Shown: in pieces, positions 1 through 6,882 of the stretch | Layout: every line of letters starts with the position of its first letter | How positions within the stretch are numbered: position 1 is the stretch's first letter | IMG/VR virus record: IMGVR_UViG_3300027857_000191 | Coordinates: 1 to 22,605 of that record | Strand: one strand, 5' to 3' | Source of the DNA: a virus | DNA length: 22,605 nucleotides | Notes under the pieces: generated by a model | Database searches by the model: none | The model's input: the letters and a program-made list of their open reading frames with translations, nothing else | Told to the model about the DNA's origin: nothing | Made by a program: the position numbers and the translations under genes

Positions 1-69
1 GTGCGCAGGAGCATCGCCGCTGGCGAACGGCGGATTGAAGTCGCGAGGAGGCGTGCCGCGCTCGGACAT
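1..69 (-). CDS. 5' end of gene after large terminase (portal candidate), partial
   Basis: An ATG at 69-67 opens an uninterrupted frame of 23 codons to the left edge of the window (MSERGTPPRDF...). It begins one base after the TAG stop of the large terminase on the same strand. I see no strong Shine-Dalgarno sequence, so expression may rely on coupling to terL. The visible residues are polar and Pro-rich and carry no recognisable motif. In most tailed phages the gene after terL encodes the portal protein, so portal is the default guess from position only. The gene is truncated by the window edge and cannot be identified from what is present. Confidence 0.55.
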   Translation of the reverse strand, partial: MSERGTPPRDFNPPFASGDAPAH

Positions 70-70
70 T

Positions 71-1537
71 CTAGCGGCCTAACCAGCCAGAGGTGTCTTC
101 CCGCCGAGAACCCAGCGCGCCAGGAAGCAGCGCGTTGAGCGTGCCCAGCATGGTGCTTCGCGGCTTGGCAATCTTGCAGGTAACGGCGCCAGTCTTCATT
201 CCACTGGCCACGCCGAAGTAGCAGAAGGCGTCGCTGGCATGGCTATGCTCGTCATGCTTCGGCTTGTCTGCAGTCTGCAGAATGCGGCCCGTGTTGGGAT
301 CAGTCTTACGGACTTCGTACTGATAATGCTTGAGCGCGTGCAGACCTTCGTGGCAGCGCTTGGCGTCGAACCAGCAATTTGCGAACACGGTTCGCCCAGC
401 ATTGATCTTGTCAATATCGCTCAGCCTGGGCACGATCCGCACATGGAAGCCTAGGGCCTCCAGCTGCTCCTGAATGCTGCCCCTAGAGCCCAGCTGCTTG
501 GCCTTGCCGTCGTGCGGAAGCCAGAGCGTGCCGTAGACGTAAGCCCGCTCTTGCATCTTCTTGGCATAATGGTCGATGTACTTCAGCCGATTTTGATAGA
601 AGTCAATAACATGCCACTCGAAGCCGATCTGTTGCACGAACCAGATACTGGTCATATCGCCGCGCCCCAAGTCGAAGTAGCAATTCACAGGATAGCCGCG
701 CTGATAGGGGACGCTGGTGATCCTATCCTGGACGAACGCTTCCCGCAGCTCATCGGCGAAGATCGCGCCCTCCAGCACCTTGCGCGTATGGCCCTCCCAG
801 ACATGGAGGTAGGCATCCAGGTCGCGGCGTTTTAAGTCTTCCATCTCCGAGCGCAGCACTTCTGGGAACCACGGATTATCACGCCAAGTGCTGGTCACCA
901 CATAGGCATTCGGATATTCCTTGCACTCCCAGCCGTCAGGCAGATCACTATGGTAAGTCCGGACTTTCTCCAGTCCATCAGGATTGACGACAAAGCGCTG
1001 ATAAATCTCGTCATCCTCCTGGTCTGGATTGAAGGTAAACCACAACTCGCTGTCCTTCGCGCGAATGGTCGGAATGAGCACTTCCAGCGAGTAGCGCGTC
1101 AGTTTGTCGGCCTCCTCAAGCCAGCACTTTGTGACGCCCTCATAGCTCTTGATCTTGGTCACGTTATGCCTAATGCCCTCGAAGGCAAATTCAGTCCCCT
1201 TAGTCGGCCCAACGCCGTAGATGCCCTGTTGCTGCACGTCGTACAGGTAATTCATTCCCATTAGGCTGATCTGATCAGCCAGCAACTTGTGAACGCTGTC
1301 CTTAATGCTGGCCTGCAGCTCGCGAGCACAGAGCACGCGCTCTTGGCCACTTAGCCCTTGGATCAGCAGCGCACGCGCGACGCCCCAGGAGCGGCCAGCA
1401 CCTCGGCCGCCCTTCAGCACTTTGTACCTCTTGGGCTTGAAGAGCCACTGGAGCGCTTCAGGAAAGTCGGGCGAAATACTGGCGATTTGCTCGCCCATGG
1501 AGAGGCTCTGGGGCTGCCGGGGGAGAAAAAGGGCCAC
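71..1537 (-). CDS. terL: Terminase large subunit (DNA-packaging ATPase/nuclease)
   Basis: This is the packaging motor subunit: ATP hydrolysis translocates DNA into the prohead and the C-terminal nuclease cuts concatemers. The 488-residue length is typical. Visible motifs are a Walker A-like GGRGAGRSWG (43-52), a Walker B WLEEAD (139-144) and a coupling motif WFTFNP (166-171). An RNase H-like nuclease follows, with acidic residues in YFDLGRGD (287-294), PHDG (341-344) and HASDAF (433-438). The pattern fits the Terminase_3/PBSX-type group. The Walker A has Arg where Lys is canonical. The GTG at 1537 has no obvious ribosome site, and an in-frame ATG at 1498 (residue 14) is an equally good start. 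It follows an exported protein gene and precedes the portal candidate. Confidence 0.95.
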   Translation of the reverse strand: MALFLPRQPQSLSMGEQIASISPDFPEALQWLFKPKRYKVLKGGRGAGRSWGVARALLIQGLSGQERVLCARELQASIKDSVHKLLADQISLMGMNYLYDVQQQGIYGVGPTKGTEFAFEGIRHNVTKIKSYEGVTKCWLEEADKLTRYSLEVLIPTIRAKDSELWFTFNPDQEDDEIYQRFVVNPDGLEKVRTYHSDLPDGWECKEYPNAYVVTSTWRDNPWFPEVLRSEMEDLKRRDLDAYLHVWEGHTRKVLEGAIFADELREAFVQDRITSVPYQRGYPVNCYFDLGRGDMTSIWFVQQIGFEWHVIDFYQNRLKYIDHYAKKMQERAYVYGTLWLPHDGKAKQLGSRGSIQEQLEALGFHVRIVPRLSDIDKINAGRTVFANCWFDAKRCHEGLHALKHYQYEVRKTDPNTGRILQTADKPKHDEHSHASDAFCYFGVASGMKTGAVTCKIAKPRSTMLGTLNALLPGALGSRREDTSGWLGR

Positions 1538-1588
1538 TAGACGCGATGCGTAAAGTGGCCCACCAAGTGCGCGCTTCGTAACGCCGTT

Positions 1589-2164
1589 CTACTGGATCTG
1601 ATACCAGATCGTGCCGTTGTAGAGCCACTGGTGAGTCGTGCCAGCAGTAGTCACCGCGATAGCGCCGCAGGCTGGGAGACAGGTCGAGCCAGATCCAGCG
1701 GCAGTCGTAATGCCCGTGGTCAGATTCGCTCCCCAGACGAGCGTGAACTTCTGGCCCTGGAAGGGCGTGGCGCAGAAGGTGATCGTCGGGTTCGTGACGG
1801 TGGCATTCTCGAACAGCGTGCTGGTAGTGCAGGGCACAGTGTACGTGGTGGCGCTGGACGTGCTCGGCAAGTTCGTGAATGCGCCTTGACCCAGGGCCAG
1901 CAGGGGCACGAGCTGGGACGTCGGAGCGACTTGGCCCGTCGCGGCCTGGTTGGCACCATAGCTGTCCACTGGCACGGCTTCGTTGCCCGTATAGGCCGTC
2001 GAGCCCGCCGAAGCCGTCGCCGCGCATTGGCTGCCAGTCAACGTATAGCTGGCGCAGTAACTGGAGCCGCCCAGGATCGGCAGCCCAGGCCAGAGGCCGA
2101 CGGCAAACGCAGTGACAGCGCTGGCGAGCAGCAGCGCACCAGCAGAAAGCAGAAGTTTCTTCAT
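1589..2164 (-). CDS. Exported beta-rich protein, unknown function
   Basis: A 191-residue protein with a clear Sec signal peptide (MKKLLLSAGALLLASAVTAF, residues 1-20). The mature part is rich in Thr, Ser, Ala and Gly, has about six Cys residues that could form disulfides, and ends in an aromatic motif (WLYNGTIWYQIQ) like the ends of some beta-structured phage surface or tail proteins. The start is well supported by AGGAGAGAG about six bases before the ATG. It lies just upstream of terL in the same direction. A signal peptide is unusual for a virion protein, so it may instead act in the host periplasm or envelope. Function is not assignable. Confidence 0.85.
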   Translation of the reverse strand: MKKLLLSAGALLLASAVTAFAVGLWPGLPILGGSSYCASYTLTGSQCAATASAGSTAYTGNEAVPVDSYGANQAATGQVAPTSQLVPLLALGQGAFTNLPSTSSATTYTVPCTTSTLFENATVTNPTITFCATPFQGQKFTLVWGANLTTGITTAAGSGSTCLPACGAIAVTTAGTTHQWLYNGTIWYQIQ

Positions 2165-2199
2165 AGTCTCTCTCCTGGGCCGAAGGGGATGACTGCACG

Positions 2200-2222
2200 C
2201 TGGCTTGGCCCATGCCAGCCAG
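2200..2222 (-). other. Hairpin between genes (possible mRNA processing or termination structure)
   Basis: An inverted repeat CTGGCTTGGC (2200-2209) with GCCAGCCAG (2214-2222) can form a GC-rich stem with one bulged base and a four-base loop. It lies between the stop of the small basic protein gene (2239) and the next start (2164). There is no T-run on the minus strand, so it is not a standard intrinsic terminator. It may stabilise or process the mRNA. Confidence 0.35.
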
Positions 2223-2238
2223 GAGCGCGCAGAATTCG

Positions 2239-2412
2239 TTAGCCCTTTACACGCTTCAGGCGTGGGTTGGCCCTCTTCGCTTTCGCAGAGGCACGGCGAG
2301 TGGCTGCGGCCAGAACTGCGCCGGGATTCCTGATGCCTTCCCGCCTGCCAATCTTGGCCGCAACGGCAGCGAAGCCTGGATGCTTCGCGCTATGTCTCGT
2401 GCTCTCTGCCAT
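2239..2412 (-). CDS. Small basic phage protein, unknown function
   Basis: A 57-residue, Arg/Lys/Ala-rich protein with the layout of a familiar phage family: a helical segment (FAAVAAKIGRREGI), then AAATRRASAKAKRANPRLKRV near the C-terminus. Homologues are short basic proteins near structural genes. A nucleic-acid-binding role is plausible from charge but unproven. I choose the ATG at 2412 because GGTGAG lies seven bases upstream; a TTG five codons earlier lacks such support. The Shine-Dalgarno overlaps the stop of the preceding 50-residue membrane gene, which suggests coupled translation. Confidence 0.75.
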   Translation of the reverse strand: MAESTRHSAKHPGFAAVAAKIGRREGIRNPGAVLAAATRRASAKAKRANPRLKRVKG

Positions 2413-2420
2413 CAGAAATC

Positions 2421-2573
2421 TCACCAACTTGTCGGCGCCTGGGCGAACGCGATGGCCAGAAGTGCCAGCACACCCGGAAGCCCAAACACACTATGCTCCA
2501 GCACCAGTAGCACCACCGACGCGACGATGCAGAACCAGCTGCCCAGAAACTTAGCTACGCCCAGCGGAGACAC
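2421..2573 (-). CDS. Small membrane protein (50 aa)
   Basis: A GTG start at 2573 preceded by TAAGGG (spacing seven) opens a 50-codon frame ending in TGA at 2421. The product is strongly hydrophobic, with two likely membrane segments (about 8-24 and 30-44, e.g. VASVVLLVLEHSV and GVLALLAIAFA) and a short C-terminal tail. It fits exactly between its neighbours, three bases after the preceding stop and with its own stop in the next gene's ribosome site, which supports reality despite the small size. Function unknown; small holin-like or envelope proteins of this size occur in phages. Confidence 0.65.
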   Translation of the reverse strand: MSPLGVAKFLGSWFCIVASVVLLVLEHSVFGLPGVLALLAIAFAQAPTSW

Positions 2574-2576
2574 GGC

Positions 2577-2876
2577 CTAGCCCTTACGGATATGAGCAAA
2601 GTCTGCTTTGGGCGCTCGGGCGCCAGAATGAATGCTGCGCGCGGTATCAGCCAAGTTGCCACCACCGCCGCCCAGTCCAGGCTCACACGCTGTGTGCATC
2701 GTATGACTGGCCTCGTCGTTCTTGTTCTTCGGGCCGGCAGGCGAACGGGCGATGTCCGTGGCGCCACGCACGACGCTGGCCATATCATGTCCGATCTGGC
2801 CATGCTCAGTCTTGTCCAGATGGCACGCCTTGTTGAAGCGCGGCAGCAAGTCCGGAGTCGGTGAATTCTCAGACAT
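2577..2876 (-). CDS. Hypothetical protein, low-complexity polar
   Basis: A 99-residue polar protein starting MSENSPTPDLLPRF. It contains a glycine run (GLGGGGGN) and a basic C-terminus (ADFAHIRKG), with no membrane segment or known motif. The ATG at 2876 has GGAG eight bases upstream. An upstream in-frame GTG (2936) would add 20 residues but overlaps the preceding gene far more. The start overlaps the stop of the preceding 50-residue gene by eight bases, consistent with coupling. Likely intrinsically disordered; function unknown. Confidence 0.65.
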   Translation of the reverse strand: MSENSPTPDLLPRFNKACHLDKTEHGQIGHDMASVVRGATDIARSPAGPKNKNDEASHTMHTACEPGLGGGGGNLADTARSIHSGARAPKADFAHIRKG

Positions 2877-3021
2877 TTCGCATTCTCCGTTCAAACCGTT
2901 TGATGTGGAAGCCAAGATAGGCATACTGCAGCGCACCGATGAATTGATAAGTCCAGATTGTTAGTCGCGCTGACTGCGTCAGCTTCCAGACTCTCTTCGC
3001 GCAGCGGCCAGCCAAAGTCAT
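2869..3021 (-). CDS. Small basic membrane-associated protein (50 aa)
   Basis: An ATG at 3021 overlaps the TGA of the upstream gene (TGATG) and opens a 50-codon frame that ends inside the start of the next gene. The product has a basic N-terminus (RCAKRVWKL), a central aromatic/hydrophobic stretch (LTIWTYQFIGALQYAYLGF, about 20-38) and a very basic tail (KRFERRMRN), as expected for a single-helix membrane or amphipathic peptide. The exact fit between two stop/start overlaps is the main evidence. Function unknown. Confidence 0.6.
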   Translation of the reverse strand: MTLAGRCAKRVWKLTQSARLTIWTYQFIGALQYAYLGFHIKRFERRMRNV

Positions 3022-3299
3022 CAGACACGCCTCTTACTGCGAAGAAGCCCCACGGCCGCTTTCAAGTGATTCACTGCGGGCTCGCCCGCAAGGCCGCCAG
3101 TGATGGCCGGCGCGTCCTGCTCTGGCTCTGGCATCAGGCCGAAGGAGTTGTCAGCCAGCTGACTTGTAGCGTGCTGGGCGGTCGTCTTGACGTTCCGAGC
3201 CTCGTGCAGCTTGGCCGGCTTCTTGCGTGTGTGGGCCATGACGCGCACGGACTCGGCGTCGCCCGGATGGAAAATCATCTTACTCTGCGTTCTGGCCAC
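3021..3299 (-). CDS. Hypothetical small protein
   Basis: A 92-residue basic protein (MARTQSKMIFHPGDAESV...). I chose the GTG at 3299 because GGAGG stands six bases upstream, the best ribosome site in the region; the internal ATGs at 3278 and 3239 lack one. The frame has a Lys/Arg-rich patch (HTRKKPAKLHEARN) and a basic C-terminus (LLRSKRRV). No domain is recognised. Its stop overlaps the start of the following 50-residue gene by one base. Confidence 0.65.
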   Translation of the reverse strand: MARTQSKMIFHPGDAESVRVMAHTRKKPAKLHEARNVKTTAQHATSQLADNSFGLMPEPEQDAPAITGGLAGEPAVNHLKAAVGLLRSKRRV

Positions 3300-3384
3300 T
3301 GAGAGCCTCCATGCGCTAGGGCAAAGTGTGAGGGGCGCTGCGCAGCGGGTCAAGGACAAAGTGCACCGCGAACGCGTACATGGC

Positions 3385-3873
3385 TTAGATCGGCCCCCGA
3401 CCAAGCCAGTGCAGTACGGGCACCACGTCCTGCTTGGCCATTTGCAGCGCCTCCAGCAAGTTGCGCGCTACTAGGCTGCCTCTTGGCAGCGCAGAAAGTG
3501 ATCTGCTAACGATAATTCCCCAGACCGCGCGGGAATAAGCCTGCCGAAGTACGGGCAGATAAAGCTGGACCAGCTGGGCCTCGGCCTGCTCCACGTTACG
3601 TAGCTTGCATTCCAGCACAAGCACCGCTCCGCTAAGGGGTACCACAACGTCGGGCTGGCAGTAGCCAGTTTGTCCATCCGCGCAGTATTCGTACCATTGG
3701 CCATGCTTTGCTCCTGGCAGACTACGCAGTAAGTTCTCGGCGAAACGCTTCTCATAGCTCAGCCCGAAGCCCTTGCTTCCACGCGGCTTGCGCTTCAGTT
3801 GCGGAATGCAAGCTGGCCGTGGGCATTCCTTGGCCCACTGGACGTTGCAGACTACGCGGTGGCTAGCACGCAT
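3385..3873 (-). CDS. PD-(D/E)XK-type nuclease-like protein
   Basis: A 162-residue protein with a restriction-endonuclease-like signature: a helix with Glu41 (LSYEKRFAENLL), then QPDVVV (Asp75), VLVLECKL (Glu88-x-Lys90) and Gln100 in the following helix. The N-terminus has Cys9, Cys17 and Cys22, which might bind a metal. Phage proteins of this type are usually read as VRR-NUC-like or resolvase-like nucleases acting on branched or cut DNA; that assignment is by motif only. The ATG at 3873 overlaps the previous stop (TGATG); a GTG one codon earlier has a better-spaced GAGG. It lies in the packaging arm, so a role in maturing packaged DNA is possible. Confidence 0.7.
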   Translation of the reverse strand: MRASHRVVCNVQWAKECPRPACIPQLKRKPRGSKGFGLSYEKRFAENLLRSLPGAKHGQWYEYCADGQTGYCQPDVVVPLSGAVLVLECKLRNVEQAEAQLVQLYLPVLRQAYSRAVWGIIVSRSLSALPRGSLVARNLLEALQMAKQDVVPVLHWLGRGPI

Positions 3874-4508
3874 CACGTTAAGCGCCTCACGAAGCGATCA
3901 CACACTGCGTCGGGCGAGATCGGGCCAGCGACTAGCGAGCAAATATCTGGCCTCTTGAACATGCTGCAAAGCCCGCAATTCCTGTGCCTGGCTCCGTGGC
4001 CAAACAGGACGCTGATCTTGCTCACCTTGCCATTCTGCAAGTCCTCCAGCGTCCGCTTCAGCTCACCGCTATACGGGGACAAGTCCAAGTCTGGGGGGCA
4101 GTCAGTCAGCTTCTCATGCTCAATCGGAGCGTAGAATGGGCGCAGCAGGTGCCGATACTCCTGCGGCGTATGGCCCAGATCCAGCACATAGCGATCTTCC
4201 GCCGCTGTGGCCATGTGGTGCCTGGGCTCATAGCCCTCCACGTAGGGCTTGAGGGACCACTCAATGATCTCGTGCAGAGCAATCAGCCTGATGGCCCATT
4301 CAGGCAGACTATGCAGCTTCGGATCGAAGTAGATCGTCTGGCCATCCAGCGCGCTGCCGGCCAGATATGGCACGTCATAGTCGTGGTTCCACTTACGCCT
4401 GCCGCTAATGCTCTCCTTCAGCTCTGGATATTCATTTAGCAGAACGAGGAATTCCGCCAGTGCGCCTCTGGGCGGCACATCATCGTAGCCCGGATCACCG
4501 CTTGACAC
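3873..4508 (-). CDS. Two-domain conserved phage protein: HExxE-type domain plus four-Cys module
   Basis: A 211-residue protein. The N-terminal part has the pattern YDVPYLAGSALDGQTIYFD (44-62), then ALHEIIEW (77-84) and HHMATAAE (97-104), seen in a phage family of unknown function that may bind a metal through His/Glu. The C-terminal part (175-208) has Cys178, Cys181, Cys190 and Cys203 in the order CGLCSMF...C...V.GPISPDAVCDRF, a small phage module I know as a separate protein. So this looks like a fusion. The GTG at 4508 is supported by GGGAGGAG seven bases upstream. Its stop overlaps the nuclease-like gene. Confidence 0.75.
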   Translation of the reverse strand: MSSGDPGYDDVPPRGALAEFLVLLNEYPELKESISGRRKWNHDYDVPYLAGSALDGQTIYFDPKLHSLPEWAIRLIALHEIIEWSLKPYVEGYEPRHHMATAAEDRYVLDLGHTPQEYRHLLRPFYAPIEHEKLTDCPPDLDLSPYSGELKRTLEDLQNGKVSKISVLFGHGARHRNCGLCSMFKRPDICSLVAGPISPDAVCDRFVRRLT

Positions 4509-4725
4509 TGGTCAGCTCCTCCCAGACGCTTCTGGGAAATGCGTAGAGGGGATCATCTGGCAGATAACGTCGCAGCGCCGGACTCATCAGCGCATGGTCA
4601 CGGCATACGCTGAGCGTAATCCTGGCGTGCACATCCGCGTGCCAGTAGAGCCAGTTATGCAACTGGGCAAGCCAGAGGGGCTTTCTCGCTCGTCCCTTGG
4701 TGCATCGCCGAGAACGCTGCTGCAT
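4495..4725 (-). CDS. Hypothetical small protein
   Basis: A 76-residue protein, basic at the N-terminus (MQQRSRRCTKGRARK), with a Trp/His-rich middle (WLAQLHNWLYWHADVHA) and a C-terminal segment RRYLPDDPLYAFPRSVWEEL. No family recognised. GGGAG lies ten bases before the ATG. Its end overlaps the next gene by 14 bases. Its start lies 71 bases inside the preceding Cys-rich gene, a longer overlap than anywhere else in this arm, so one of the two boundaries may be wrong. A later in-frame ATG at residue 47 would remove the overlap but discard half the protein. Confidence 0.55.
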   Translation of the reverse strand: MQQRSRRCTKGRARKPLWLAQLHNWLYWHADVHARITLSVCRDHALMSPALRRYLPDDPLYAFPRSVWEELTSVKR

Positions 4726-4876
4726 CGCTTTGGGGCTCCCCCATATTAGCGCAGACTGTGACCGCCTCCGTGGTCATACACAGCTCGCTGGCATAGACCA
4801 GCCGATGGCACTGAACGCAGCGCGCGATCAGCACGTTCGGCTGGAGATCAGCAAAGCTGGACGGAAGAGGGGTCAT
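4655..4876 (-). CDS. Small Cys-rich (zinc-ribbon-like) protein
   Basis: A 73-residue protein with CVQCHRLVYASELC and a further Cys at 42, giving the spacing C-x2-C-x9-C-x8-C (Cys20, 23, 33, 42), which could bind one zinc ion. The remainder from about residue 46 is low in complexity and overlaps the next gene by 71 bases. There is no Shine-Dalgarno, but the ATG overlaps the upstream TGA (ATGA), so translation is probably coupled to the holin-like gene. DNA or protein binding is possible; function unknown. Confidence 0.55.
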   Translation of the reverse strand: MTPLPSSFADLQPNVLIARCVQCHRLVYASELCMTTEAVTVCANMGEPQSDAAAFSAMHQGTSEKAPLACPVA

Positions 4877-5763
4877 TTCGTTGTTGCTGCCGGAACTGGC
4901 GTCGCATTGGCCGCCACTGGAGCCACAACAGCAATCTGTGGTACCTTCGAGCAGACCGAATTGAGACTCGGAATAGGCACGGACAAGTTGACCGCTGATA
5001 GTTGCTGCACCCCGTTGGCCAGATCGGCGAAGACCTGAGTGCAGTGCGGATTGGCGCAGAGATTATTCGCCGCCATCATGGCCAGACGCAGAGCTTCCAG
5101 ATCAGTGGCCACCTTCAGCGTCAGCGGCACCGGGTGGGCCTTCACGACTGCCGAGAACTGCTGCATGCCCATCCAGCATTGCTGGCCATTGCCATCTTGC
5201 AGAGCGGGAATTGTGGTGGACAACGCCACAGCGGCATCTATGTCATCCCCGATGAAAGTAGCTAGGTCCTGGAACGGCTTGGCCAGAGCGGCCAGGATGT
5301 CCTCCTCGCTGGTGGCCGCAGCAGATGCTGCAGCACCCCCGGCCTTCTTGGCCAGATTAGCCCTGTCCGTCGCCAAATCCTTGGCAAGATTGCCGGTGAC
5401 GGCAATCTGGGCAGAGGCGGGAGAGACCGCATGCAGAACGAGGAAGCCGACCAACAGCGCACCGACGACCTTGGCCACGCCAGTCATTGGCGTCAAGTTG
5501 ATCGTAGCTCCCACCGGGGGCACCGCGCCGGGCGGAAGCACCAGCGCTGTGGCGTTCTCCGGAACCTTCTTCATGTTCCAGTGGGCATAAATCGACCAGA
5601 TCACGCTATAAGCCGTGACACACGCTGGCACGATGGTCAGAATGGCCGTAGTCAGCGTGGAATACTGCTCTGCCGTGGCCAGTTGCGGCGCCACGACCGT
5701 AAGCATGCCGAAGATCAGAGTTAGGGCCTGCTTCAGTGCATTCAGTTTCTCTTCCTGGTTCAT
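4873..5763 (-). CDS. Holin-like membrane protein fused to an exported domain
   Basis: A 296-residue protein. The first 60 residues carry two probable membrane helices (about 12-28 and 37-60) separated by a short loop, followed by a basic turn (HWNMKK), resembling small phage holin-type proteins. A third hydrophobic segment (95-115) ends in HAVSPASAQ, just like a signal-peptidase site, and leads into an Ala-rich domain (120-296) with several Cys residues that would face the periplasm. GGAG precedes the ATG at 5763. Neighbouring genes encode membrane proteins and an endolysin candidate, so a lysis or envelope role is likely. The holin label is an inference from topology. Confidence 0.75.
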   Translation of the reverse strand: MNQEEKLNALKQALTLIFGMLTVVAPQLATAEQYSTLTTAILTIVPACVTAYSVIWSIYAHWNMKKVPENATALVLPPGAVPPVGATINLTPMTGVAKVVGALLVGFLVLHAVSPASAQIAVTGNLAKDLATDRANLAKKAGGAAASAAATSEEDILAALAKPFQDLATFIGDDIDAAVALSTTIPALQDGNGQQCWMGMQQFSAVVKAHPVPLTLKVATDLEALRLAMMAANNLCANPHCTQVFADLANGVQQLSAVNLSVPIPSLNSVCSKVPQIAVVAPVAANATPVPAATTK

Positions 5764-5772
5764 CTGCTTCTC

Positions 5773-5994
5773 CTATTCCTTCGCCGGCGCGCTCTTAGCT
5801 CGCCCAGCGTCCGTAGTCTCAATGCAAGCCTTCGCCGCTACGGGCAAGAGTTGCGCCTCGATGTCGTTCACAAGGCCCTCAGCCTGAGCGGCATAGAAGC
5901 CCGGCACTTTCGCCGCGATGGCGTTGTGGATAATTCCCACAGTCGCCTTCTTCATAGCTGCGACTGCGGTGATGATTTCCTGCTGAGTAGCCAT
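5773..5994 (-). CDS. Hypothetical small helical protein
   Basis: A 73-residue, Ala-rich, mostly helical protein (MATQQEIITAVAAMKKATVG...) with a charged C-terminus (GRAKSAPAKE). No signal peptide, membrane segment or known motif. GAGGAG lies eight bases before the ATG. It sits between two membrane-protein genes of the envelope/lysis cluster with only ten bases on each side, so it is surely part of the operon. Function unknown. Confidence 0.75.
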   Translation of the reverse strand: MATQQEIITAVAAMKKATVGIIHNAIAAKVPGFYAAQAEGLVNDIEAQLLPVAAKACIETTDAGRAKSAPAKE

Positions 5995-6004
5995 TTCAGT
6001 CTCC

Positions 6005-6226
6005 TCATTTCACTGGAAGAAAGCTGACAATTCCACCCCACCAGAAGTGGCAGACGAGAAAGCCCGTAAGAAAGCCCGCGAAGTACGTGAACGGAGGCCA
6101 GGCTTTGCTGAGTGTCCAGATATAGCGTGAGAGGGTCTCCTTGCCTTTCCAGAGAGCGTAGCCTTCGGCCAGACCAAAGCTGAGCGGCAGGGCGACGAAT
6201 AGCCAGATGGTCCAGTAGGTGCTCAT
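6005..6226 (-). CDS. Small inner-membrane protein, conserved phage family
   Basis: A 73-residue protein with two hydrophobic segments (about 4-22 and 46-70), the second aromatic (TYFAGFLTGFLVCHFWWGGI), joined by a conserved-looking loop (GKETLSRYIWTLSKAWPP). I recognise this layout as a common small membrane protein near phage lysis genes, with no established function. The ATG overlaps the endolysin candidate's stop (ATGA), suggesting the two are translated together; holin or anti-holin is the natural hypothesis. Confidence 0.8.
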   Translation of the reverse strand: MSTYWTIWLFVALPLSFGLAEGYALWKGKETLSRYIWTLSKAWPPFTYFAGFLTGFLVCHFWWGGIVSFLPVK

Positions 6227-6882
6227 GCCGATACGTCCAGCGTGGGGGGCAGCCAGAAGCCCGCAGCGGCGAGGCCATAGCTCTTGACAACATCGGGATC
6301 AATATCAATGCCCAGGAGTCTGGTCTGCCTCTGCTGCGTGATGACGGCCCGGCCAGTCGCGGCGTACTCGTGCGAGCGGCTCCAGCCCATTGCATTCGAC
6401 AGCCAGGGGACATCGACGAGCTTGGTGGCCTCCAAGGCGAACAGCAGCGCGCCGCAGCCATAGGCGCCCATTCGATAGCCCGCTGGAAGAGCCACGCGAA
6501 AAGCAGCGAAGTATGGCAGACAGAGCTGTCTCAGCTGCACCTCATCCGCATCGTTGTCCACTGTGGGCGAGACTACGACGCCGCTGGGTGCGCCGAGTAG
6601 CTGCAAGTAATGTCCGCAGAAGGCTCCATCGCGCGCGCCGCAGGGGGCGTTAATATCATGGTGAGAAAAGTTGCTGCTGCCGCCCCAGCCCTCGCAGACG
6701 AAGCCCACAGCGATGCCAGCGGCGTGCAGAGCCGTGACGTGCTCCTTGCGGACAACTTTCGAGCCAGTGGGATTGATGGGCGACAAGTAGCCGATGAAGC
6801 CGCGCAGGCCCAGGTCATAGAGCTGCTTGGCCTTCGAGGCCACTTGGCCGGGATCAGGTGAGTCGAAAACAGTAACGGTCAC
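6223..6882 (-). CDS. Glycoside-hydrolase-like protein (DUF1906 type), endolysin candidate
   Basis: A 219-residue protein resembling the TIM-barrel glycoside-hydrolase-like family around Rv2525c/DUF1906. The early strand VTVFDSP is followed by LYDLGLRGFIGYLSP (21-35), then IAVGFVCEGWGG (57-68, Glu64) and VVVSPTVDNDAD (102-113, Asp109 and Asp111), and a late YGCGALL/WLSNAMGW region. Glu64 and Asp109/111 are candidate catalytic acids. There is no signal peptide, so release would need a holin, consistent with the membrane proteins downstream. The GTG start at 6882 has AAGGAG eight bases upstream. Peptidoglycan cleavage is an inference. Confidence 0.75.
   Translation of the reverse strand: MTVTVFDSPDPGQVASKAKQLYDLGLRGFIGYLSPINPTGSKVVRKEHVTALHAAGIAVGFVCEGWGGSSNFSHHDINAPCGARDGAFCGHYLQLLGAPSGVVVSPTVDNDADEVQLRQLCLPYFAAFRVALPAGYRMGAYGCGALLFALEATKLVDVPWLSNAMGWSRSHEYAATGRAVITQQRQTRLLGIDIDPDVVKSYGLAAAGFWLPPTLDVSA

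Noticed and set aside
1458-2213. Minus-strand open frame of 251 codons spanning the exported protein gene and the start of terL
   Set aside because: It lies in another frame over two genes with good signals, has a biased His/Arg/Cys-rich composition and has no ribosome site.
3300-3384. Possible 21-codon minus-strand frame starting ATG at about 3382 (MYAFAVHFVLDPL...)
   Set aside because: Very short, poor ribosome-site spacing and no coupling to the next gene. It could be real but cannot be supported.
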